Shown one piece after another: positions 57,466-64,000 of a stretch of DNA of 64,000 nucleotides. Below the pieces are notes generated by a model that ran no database searches, was not told where the DNA came from, and worked only from the letters and a program-made list of their open reading frames with translations. The stretch comes from Lithodes maja (Eukaryota; Arthropoda; Malacostraca; Decapoda; Lithodidae). The stretch lies in NCBI GenBank assembly GCA_037953745.1, contig JBAKBP010007406.1, positions 1-64,000 of the forward strand, written 5' to 3'. Both the position numbers and the translations under genes were made by a program. Each line of letters begins with the position of its first letter. Position 1 is the stretch's first letter.

Positions 57466-58212
57466 AAGGATTTTCGGTAAGATTATACGGTCTGACAGTT
57501 ACAAGCCCCATCGATGTTTGTGTAGCCTATAGGTATGTTATATAATAGTCTTCAGTCCTATATATGTCCATCCCATCGCAAATATATTATAAGGGAGATA
57601 TAGGGTAAAACACAGAGTCTTGTCTGCATAATGACAAGTCCTGTTTTACGGGATTTCTGCTTTATAGATTTTATTTTTTTCCCTCCTACCTTACTCTGGG
57701 GACCTTACAGTTGCGCGATCCAGTGCTGCTTTGGTAATTGAGTACATTTTATTTTCCCTCCCCTATAAAATGTTCAGTCCCCACTGCACAACGCCACTGT
57801 CACTTTGTTTATGTTCTCTCTGCCGGATTACACTTTTCCCGCAACAAAAACTAGTTTTATGTTTTTTTTTTAAATTTCTTAACCAATCACAATTGACCTT
57901 TTACCTTAAGCAAATATGACGTCACTACATTTTAATTTTCTTCTTAAATTACACATGCATTCAGTTATTATTCTATATTTTTTAAACTTCCAATTCTTTT
58001 CCTATAATTTTCATGTCTTATTTTGTCATCTTTCTATATTTTATTCTCTTAAATATCTATTTAGAGCGGCGGATTGATACCTATGTCTACCATGTTCCAT
58101 AATGATGTCAAATGATCAACCAATGGCATTGGATTTCCCTGGGAAACCCCCCAATGACATAACACCCACTTAACCAATCATCTCTCACGCGCAACTGTGC
58201 ATATAACCCACA
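57466..58212. other. Merlin inner left terminal repeat and 5' region
   Basis: 57,466-57,510 pairs with 60,270-60,330. The rest is AT-rich, with a CATATAAC box at about 58,199, just before the transposase start. No other gene. Confidence 0.6.
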
Positions 58213-59601
58213 ATGCAATTTTTTGGCGAGGGAGGCCAACTTGCCGGTTCAGGTGTTCAGTGTGCAATGGCCGCCATCTGTATTGGTTGTGCTCCGACAC
58301 GTTCCTCTATTACAGAACTTATTCATTATAAAAACGAACCTGCAATTAAAGTATTACAAGATCACGGTGTCCTCCCTACCTCTATAAAGTGTCCTAAGTG
58401 CGGTTCAAATTGTGTGCAACGAAAAGACACCGAACATAAAAATCAGTGGACCTGCAACCCCACTTTTTATTTAAACAAAACTAAGAAAAGGCGTGCGTGT
58501 GGCTACCAAGTGTCCTATTATAAAGGTAGTTTTCTGCAGGGCACTCAATTAGAACCGTGGCAAGTGGTAGGTTTTGTAAATTTTTGGTGTTATAAGGGTT
58601 TTAGACATAGCGAGACTGCCTGGAATTTAGACATCACGCTCAAGACCAGTGTTGATTGGCGCAGTTTCTGTTGTGAGGTGACCAACTATTGGTTCGATCA
58701 CCAAGAACCAATTGGTGGTCCGGGGATTGTCGTTGAGATCGACGAAACTTTTGTGGTGAAAGCCAAATTCAACGTCGGTCGCCACCCCACTCAGTACTGG
58801 CTTTTCGGGGGCATTGAACGGCTGTCAAAACAAAGGTTTATTGTCCCTTTAATTGGTGACGTCTCCCAAGCTCTCCCACGTGATCGTCAAACTTTGTTCC
58901 CGATTATCAGCAAGTTTATCCGTCCCCACACTACCATCTATTCTGACTGTTGGCGGGCCTACACTACTTTGGACCAGGAGGGATACAACCACTTCAAGAT
59001 CAACCACAGCCTCAACTTTCTAGATCCACACAACCCTTTAATTCACACACAAACTGTGGAAAGGCTGTGGAGGGATGTCAAGGAGTTTATAAAGAGGCCC
59101 GGCATCAAACCACAATATCTAACACAATACCTGGGACGCTACATCTTCCTCAAAAAATATGGACATAGAGCATTCCATCATTTCCTGAGAGAAGCTGCTA
59201 ATTTATATCCACCACTCTCCGACCAGCCTGACCGGATACCTCAGCCACCAGACCCCTACCTTGACGACACTGACAGCGACTCCGATGCTGCAGACGACCC
59301 ACAGCCACCTCTGCATCGCGAGCCACCACAGAACATTGACCCACCAGAGGACGCCGACCCAGAACAACACCACCCAGACGAGCCCACGAACGAGCCTTCC
59401 ACTTCTCGCCAGACTCGCAGTTCTCGCCAGACTCACAGTTCTTGCGCTTCCCATCACCCCAGCTCACTGCAACACCACCCAGACGAGCCCACGGACGAGC
59501 CTTCCACTTTTCGCCAGACTCACAGTTCTCGCCAGACTCGCAGTTCTCGCGCTTCCCATCACCCCAGCTCACTGCAACCTACTCCTTCCACATCAAAATA
59601 A
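58213..59601 (+). CDS. Merlin (IS1595/ISXO2-like) transposase
   Basis: 462 codons, uninterrupted. An N-terminal zinc ribbon (C60-P-K-C63, C67, C81, C96) precedes the DDE domain, with Asp177 in VVEIDETFV, Asp245 in IYSDCWRAY and Glu283 in TVERLWRDVKEFI; the intervening YWLFGGIERLSKQRF and FKINHSLNFLDP are typical of the ISXO2/IS1595 fold. Such enzymes cut at the element ends and insert them elsewhere. The C-terminus adds a Pro/Asp-rich stretch and two 35-residue repeats rich in Ser, Arg, Gln and His (DEPTNEPSTSRQTRSSRQ type). The first possible ATG is at 58,213; another in frame, at 58,267 (MAAICIGCAPTR), may be the real start. All catalytic residues are present. Confidence 0.85.
   Translation: MQFFGEGGQLAGSGVQCAMAAICIGCAPTRSSITELIHYKNEPAIKVLQDHGVLPTSIKCPKCGSNCVQRKDTEHKNQWTCNPTFYLNKTKKRRACGYQVSYYKGSFLQGTQLEPWQVVGFVNFWCYKGFRHSETAWNLDITLKTSVDWRSFCCEVTNYWFDHQEPIGGPGIVVEIDETFVVKAKFNVGRHPTQYWLFGGIERLSKQRFIVPLIGDVSQALPRDRQTLFPIISKFIRPHTTIYSDCWRAYTTLDQEGYNHFKINHSLNFLDPHNPLIHTQTVERLWRDVKEFIKRPGIKPQYLTQYLGRYIFLKKYGHRAFHHFLREAANLYPPLSDQPDRIPQPPDPYLDDTDSDSDAADDPQPPLHREPPQNIDPPEDADPEQHHPDEPTNEPSTSRQTRSSRQTHSSCASHHPSSLQHHPDEPTDEPSTFRQTHSSRQTRSSRASHHPSSLQPTPSTSK
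59368..59577 (+). repeat. 105-bp tandem duplication within the Merlin transposase gene
   Basis: CACCACCCAGACGAGCCCAC begins both units at 59,368 and 59,473. The length is a multiple of three, so the frame is kept. Confidence 0.9.
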
Positions 59602-60300
59602 CGTCAAGGTTAGTTTCTATCCATGTATTACTTTTAGGTTAGGTTAGGTTAGGTTAGGTTAGGTTAGGATAGGTTAGGTTCATGACAAGGTATCAGCTGG
59701 TAGGTATGGGATAAACTAGGGACACATACTAGCTGGTAGGTAAGGGTTATTCTTGTATCCAACGTTCTAGGTTAGGTTACTGTGTTTTTTTACTTCAAAA
59801 AAGCGCTAAACCCGAGCCAAGTTTTGGCAAATGTTGGCTCGGGTTTTCAAATTTTGAGGTTTAATGGGTTTCAAAAAAATGAAAACTCGAGCCAACTCTG
59901 AACATTCAATTACTGTGTTTTTTTACTTTGAAAAATTGCCAAAAGCCGAGCCAACTTTTTTTCCCTATTTTGGGGTTTTTGTACTCTGAAAAATACCCAA
60001 ATCCGAGCCAACTTTTGCCAAAACTTGGCTCGGATTTTCACATTTTAACGTTTTCTTACTCTATATTTTATTTTCAGAGTTCTTCCCATATTACCCCTAT
60101 TTTTCCCCTTTTACGCCGCAATTTCCCTGATCTTCATAGCCCTCCCCACTAGTGGGGGCCGTGTTTTTAGATTGTTGGATAATGGGTAAATACTCATTTG
60201 CGACAGTCCTTGTTATAAAACAACACTGTATATCAAATAAAAAATGCAAACAAATAAAAAACACATGCTAAAACTCGTGACTGTCACACCGTATCAATTT
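59602..60300. other. Merlin 3' region with TTAGG run and three hairpins
   Basis: TTAGG repeats at 59,634-59,680, then three related segments (about 59,780, 59,915, 59,975), each with GAGCCAA and two of them with the complementary TTGGCTC, forming stems such as AACCCGAGCCAA/TTGGCTCGGGTT. No gene. Confidence 0.75.
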
Positions 60301-60417
60301 ACCGGATTTTCCTTCCCAATGGGTCCTGAAGGGAAGGATTTTTTTAAGAATACGAAATCGAAAGAAAATCCCTTCCTTTCATTTTCGAAGGGAAGGAATT
60401 GTTTAAGAATACGACTC

Positions 60418-60533
60418 TATATACCTTGATTTTCAAAAGGCCTTTGACAAAGTTCCACACAAACGTTTACTACTAAAACTAAAAGTGCATGGAATAAAAG
60501 GCGGTGTGTTGAAATGGATAGAAAATTGGCTTA
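60418..60533 (+). pseudogene. CR1 copy 3 RT, continuation after the Merlin element
   Basis: Reads IYLDFQKAFDKVPHKRLLLK and then GVLKWIENWL, continuing exactly from YDESKAVDI at 49,396. It ends where CR1 copy 4 enters in the opposite orientation. Confidence 0.9.
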
Positions 60534-62453
60534 CATTGGTCCATTTAGATGTCTTACCGTTTATGACTACTCTTTGCTTTCTGTCGCTGAGCCAATTTTC
60601 TATCCATTTCAACACACCGTCTTGTATTCCATTCGCTTTTAGTTTTAGCAGTAAATGTTTGTGGAACTTTGTCAAAGGCCTTTTGAAAATCAAGGTATAT
60701 AATATATACAGCTTTACTCGCATCATAGAGGTTGAGGATATCGTGAAAGAGAGTCTAAGAGATTTGTTAAGCAGAGTGAACGTTTGTTACGAAACCTGTG
60801 TTGAGTATCTTTATGTATGTTATTTTCCTCCTTAGTGATTTACGAGTCTGTCTCTTATGAGTGTTTCTAGCATTGTACATACAACTGAGCTTAAGCTAAT
60901 TGGACGATAGTTACTGGGTAGGGATTTGCTGCCTTTTTTTAATATCGGTGTTACGTTGGCTAGCTTCCACTGATCAGGCATAGTTCCAGACTGCAAGGAT
61001 TTATTGATTAGCAATGTCAGTGGTTTGGAGAGCTCATCCTTAGCTTCCTTTAGAACTCTGGGTGAGATTGTATCAGGTCCAGGCGTTTTATTTACCTTGA
61101 GTTTATCTAAACAATTCAATACTTCTATATCTGTAACGGTGATATTGCTTAGAACATCAGAATTATCAATCTGAATCGGCGATGGTGTAGGGGATATCAC
61201 TGAGGTCTTCTGTTGTAAAAACTGATTCAAAGAAGGTATTGAGGGCATTACTCATTTGTACTTCGTCTTTGGTGTATTCTCCATTTTCATCGACTAACGG
61301 TCCAACACCGTCTTGAAGTAACTACTTTTTTGTTTTCTGATATAACTATAGAATTCTTTCAGGTTTGTTTTACTTTGATTCGCAACATGTAAGTCCAGGG
61401 TCTTTTTACTTTGCTTAATTCACTTTTTGGCTCTGCGTCGTAGTTCTACAAATTTCACCCGTTTTTCGTCATTTTGTGAGGATTTTAATCTATTATTAGC
61501 AAACTTTTTAGAAAGCTGACAGTCTGAAATATCTTTATTCCACCATTTGGGCTTATCATTATGGCCTGTACACAGTATTTTCGATGGTATGCAGTCTTGC
61601 ACTGCTTTTAGGCAAGTGGTTGGAAATAATTCCCAAGATGTATTTATGTCGTTATTGTTGATTAAAAAGCTCCAGTCAGTTTCTTTAAACATAGCTCTAA
61701 GTTTATGAAGGTTTGCTTTCTTGAAATTAGGGACTTTCTCGATGCTGCTATTTGGTTCGTTACCAGTAAACTTTAAAGTGAAAGTTATTGTACGATGGTC
61801 ACTGTTACTGAATTCATCACTCACATTCAAATTCTCTATTAATTCTTCTTTTGTTGCAAGTACAAGTTCAAGAACGTTATTACCACAGGTCGGCGATCGA
61901 AAAAATTGATGGAGTGAACTCTGTTGCAAGTTCGCACACAAGTCATGTCCGGAGTGTGAAGTAAGAGTATCGTCCCACTTGGTCACAGTTAAATTAAAGT
62001 CGCCAAAAATTACGATATCTTGTGAGTTACTTACATCTGCAATTTGTTCGTAAATTTCTCTGTCAGTTTGCACTGATTGAGCTGGAGGTCTGTATATTAA
62101 TACAAGTATTATTTTTGTACCTCTACTATTCTTTATTAGCACAAAGGATGTGTCGACGTTCACAATTTGAGGTTTTGACAAGAGGTTCGGGTTAAGACTT
62201 TCTTTGATATAAAATAAAACGCCACCTCCATTTCTATTTACTCGGCTTTTCTCATACATTTCATAACCGGGAAGTGAATACTCTGCTAAAAAGTCTCTTT
62301 CTTCTGTATTGAGCACAAGATTCTGTTATGCCAATCGCATCATAATTTTCTGTAAAAAGTAGTTCCTCTAAATCTGAAAATATATTGCGTATGCTACGAG
62401 CATTTGCATAGAAAACCTTTAAAGTTGCGGTTTTAGAACTCACAGAATGCTCT
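60534..62453 (-). pseudogene. CR1 copy 4, ORF2 5' segment in inverted orientation
   Basis: On the minus strand from 62,453: SSKTATLKVFYANARSIRN, NGGGVLFYIKESL, LVLIYRPPAQSVQ, IVIFGDFNLTV and NSDHRTITFTLKF (endonuclease), KWWNKDIS, then RT blocks KTPGPDTISPRVLKEA, SNYRPISLSSVVCTML, a shifted AFDKVP-like block, GVLKWIENWLSDRKQRVV, and it stops at TSKWTNV near 60,536. A few indels and stops are present. It is closely related to copies 2 and 3. Confidence 0.85.
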
Positions 62454-62457
62454 TTAA

Positions 62458-63125
62458 GGGGAGCGTCCGCCATGTATTTCAAAATGGTTCGATCGTGTTC
62501 ATTTGTGTACAGGTGATAGATACCACCTCTAGGAACAATATATCCAACAATGAATAAAGTCGGATGAATAGTTTTTTCGCTACCTCGGATTTTCGCATTT
62601 TGGCCAAATTATCAAAACCTGAAAACTAACAAACTTTTTGGTCCAATCTACATCAAAAAAATACCATTGGAAAGAGAAGAAACAATGCAATAAAATGTAC
62701 AGAGGGATTTTTGATACACCTTATAGTTTTGTATTAATATTTGTTTTGTTTTTTTATATATTTAAACGGTTTCAAGCCTCCTGTCAAAAAAGTTATGTGT
62801 TTATCAAAAATTCCTCAGTACATTCTACTGCATTTACTCTCCTCTTTCCAATGTTTTTTTATTAATTAAAATCGGACCAAAATTACGAAGGTTTTTAGGT
62901 TTTTTGTTCGAATAATTATCGTTTTGAGAAAAAGGCGAAAAACTAAATTTATCCATTACCCAACGGGGGGGGGGGGGGGGGGGGCTGTATTTACGGTAAT
63001 TTTTATTTTACGAGTCTAAAATTTTGCCAAGAGATGCCTAGAGTGTTGCTCTCACGGGAGCAGTGAAAATCTCAATTTCTGATTTTTCAACTTGCACCTC
63101 TAATACCCTATGGCGGACACTCCCC
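62458..63125. mobile_element. TTAA-flanked MITE with 16-bp terminal repeats
   Basis: The ends are GGGGAGCGTCCGCCAT and, inverted, GGGGAGTGTCCGCCAT, flanked by TTAA at 62,454-62,457 and 63,126-63,129. It is 668 bp, AT-rich, with a 20-G run (62,965-62,984) and no transposase. A non-autonomous TTAA-specific transposon. Confidence 0.85.
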
Positions 63126-63129
63126 TTAA

Positions 63130-63608
63130 CCCTTAATTGGCGGCACGCAACTTATGTTGTGTGAAATAAATATGGACTATGTGGCGGTTCACAACTTATG
63201 TCGAGCGCCATTTTCAGCACGTAATGTTGCTGAGAGAGAGAGCTGAGCGGTGTGAGGAGCGTAACAACTGTATGACCGTCCCCCACCACCGCGGTGGACC
63301 AACTGAACTGTATTCTAACTTCCTCCCCCTCTTCTCACTCGCTACACAGGTAATTATGTAGGGAAATTACCTAATTAGAGGGTTTTTGCACTTGTGTTGC
63401 ACGATCGTTGCAAGAGAACCAGTGGTCGTACAAGGATGGTTCGGGTGTCATTGGAAAGCTCTGTTTATGCTCTTTCAGGGATAGATACTTGTTTTACGCT
63501 CTGGGTCTTATTTAGGCATGAAAATGATCACGTAAACAACCCTATTTAGGGTTAAAAAAAAACGCTGGTGCTACGGTCAAATAGACCACCTAGCCCGCTA
63601 AATAAGGG
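63130..63608. mobile_element. TTAA-flanked MITE, piggyBac-like ends
   Basis: The ends are CCCTTAATTGGCGG and, inverted, CCCTTATTTAGCGG, between TTAA 63,126-63,129 and TTAA 63,609-63,612. 479 bp, non-coding. A decayed relative lies at 20,360-20,823 in the opposite orientation. Confidence 0.85.
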
Positions 63609-63617
63609 TTAATCAAA

Positions 63618-63772
63618 TGTTTGGTTCTGGTCGTAGTGGTGTAATGGTTAAGGTGTCTAAAAATGTGTGTGTGATAACCCAGGTTCGAATCCTGGTGGAT
63701 CACATAAATGCTTTCATTAATTTCATTGGAGGTATTTGGTGTTGTGGTGAAATTAATTAAAAATAGCATTAC
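63618..63772 (+). mobile_element. tRNA-derived SINE2, short copy inside CR1 copy 4 ORF1
   Basis: TGGTGTAATGGTTAAGG and GGTTCGAATCC boxes, then TTCATTGGAGGTATTTGGTG and an A-rich end. It lacks the extra 5' stretch of the 40-kb copies. It splits the ORF1 tail between its last Arg/Thr codons. Confidence 0.85.
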
Positions 63773-63976
63773 AGTCATGGCTGTCCTCGGTCATTATCTC
63801 TGGCGGTTTTGAATTTGGGTCTTGTTGATGGAGCTTTATCCAAATTCGTGGTTCTTGACGGATTGGCATTTAATTCCTTCGCAGGTTGCCATCTTCGGTC
63901 CACCTTCCTGGTTGTCCTGTGTTGAGTCGATTTCTTCTCTGAAAATCCTTCACCGCATCGTTGAGAAGACGCCCAA
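63773..63976 (-). pseudogene. CR1 copy 4 ORF1, C-terminal fragment
   Basis: Complement of 47,415-47,620: covers the end of the esterase domain and the basic tail (KTQIQNRQR-type region), with small indels. It continues, across a SINE and two TTAA elements, into ORF2 at 62,453. Confidence 0.85.
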
Positions 63977-64000
63977 TCTCAAAGTTTGCTGATGACACAA
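63977..64000 (+). pseudogene. CR1 copy 4 RT, 3' segment (start only)
   Basis: Reads SKFADDT on the plus strand, the catalytic block of CR1 RT, abutting the inverted ORF1 fragment. The rest lies beyond the window. Confidence 0.75.

Larger units (their letters stand above)
49397..60417. mobile_element. Merlin-type DNA transposon, enlarged by a nested 8-kb block
   Basis: The outer ends are exact inverted repeats GAGTCGTATTCTTAAA. The CR1 frame is interrupted at 49,396 and resumes at 60,418, with TAT shared at both junctions. The right terminal repeat is over 140 bases long and contains a second GTATTCTTAAA. Its inner part (60,270-60,330) matches, inverted, 57,466-57,510, not the DNA next to 49,500. 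The simplest reading is a 3-kb Merlin element (49,397 to about 49,510 joined to about 57,465-60,417) whose left terminal repeat was split by later insertions. The encoded transposase is at 58,213-59,601. Confidence 0.75.

Noticed and set aside
58213..59601. Bacterial insertion sequence or contamination
   Set aside because: The transposase resembles IS1595/ISXO2 enzymes, but it lies within a nested eukaryotic LINE with eukaryotic-type composition; Merlin elements are the known eukaryotic relatives.
59634..59680. A telomere end
   Set aside because: Only about nine units with a variant, internal to a transposon; at most an interstitial telomere-like run.

Overview
This window looks like intergenic, transposon-saturated chromosomal DNA of an invertebrate animal. 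I find no convincing host gene, rRNA, functional tRNA, CRISPR array or operon. The repeat catalogue (CR1-like, RTE-like and jockey/BS-like LINEs, a BEL/Pao and a Ty3/gypsy LTR element, piggyBac and Merlin DNA transposons, tRNA-derived SINEs), the abundant simple repeats and two short TTAGG/CCTAA runs suggest an arthropod, perhaps a crustacean. That assignment is inference only.

Layout. 0-2.6 kb: 3' part of a piggyBac element whose transposase is broken by a LINE tail; it sits at a TTAA inside a CR1-like LINE (2.6-4.3 kb). 4.3-19.4 kb: a block bracketed by a 385-bp inverted repeat. It holds two minus-strand copies (A, B) of a retrotransposon with a restriction-like endonuclease (RLE), a CR1 copy, and a complete BEL/Pao element (6.9-14.8 kb) inside that CR1, with a SINE inside the BEL gag. 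20.4-20.8 kb: a TTAA-flanked MITE. 21.2-27.3 kb: two plus-strand RLE copies (C, D) in tandem. 28.5-36.6 kb: a Ty3/gypsy element with 1.9-kb LTRs and most of pol deleted. 37-43 kb: a 72-bp satellite, LINE fragments, and an RTE-like LINE broken by two kinds of SINE. 44.2-60.5 kb: a CR1 copy split first by a 2.2-kb TTAA-flanked element, then by a Merlin-type transposon that itself carries about 8 kb of palindrome-rich DNA and a 3.4-kb LINE. 60.5-64 kb: another CR1 with the 5' inversion of twin priming, whose ORF1/ORF2 junction received two TTAA-specific elements at one and the same TTAA.

The most interesting system is the RLE retrotransposon. All four copies end against a (GTA)n microsatellite, always with GTA on the element's sense strand, and three of the four also begin in one. 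This points to a site-specific family that uses trinucleotide repeats as its target. The second theme is nesting: elements open one another so cleanly that empty sites can be read directly, for example in the CR1 ORF1 at 44,941/47,183.

Almost every coding region is a pseudogene. The best preserved open frames are RLE copy D (24.8-27.0 kb), the BEL pol (7.7-12.2 kb), the Merlin transposase (58.2-59.6 kb) and the jockey-like LINE (52.7-55.7 kb, two frameshifts). Family names come from recognising protein motifs by eye; no database search was possible.
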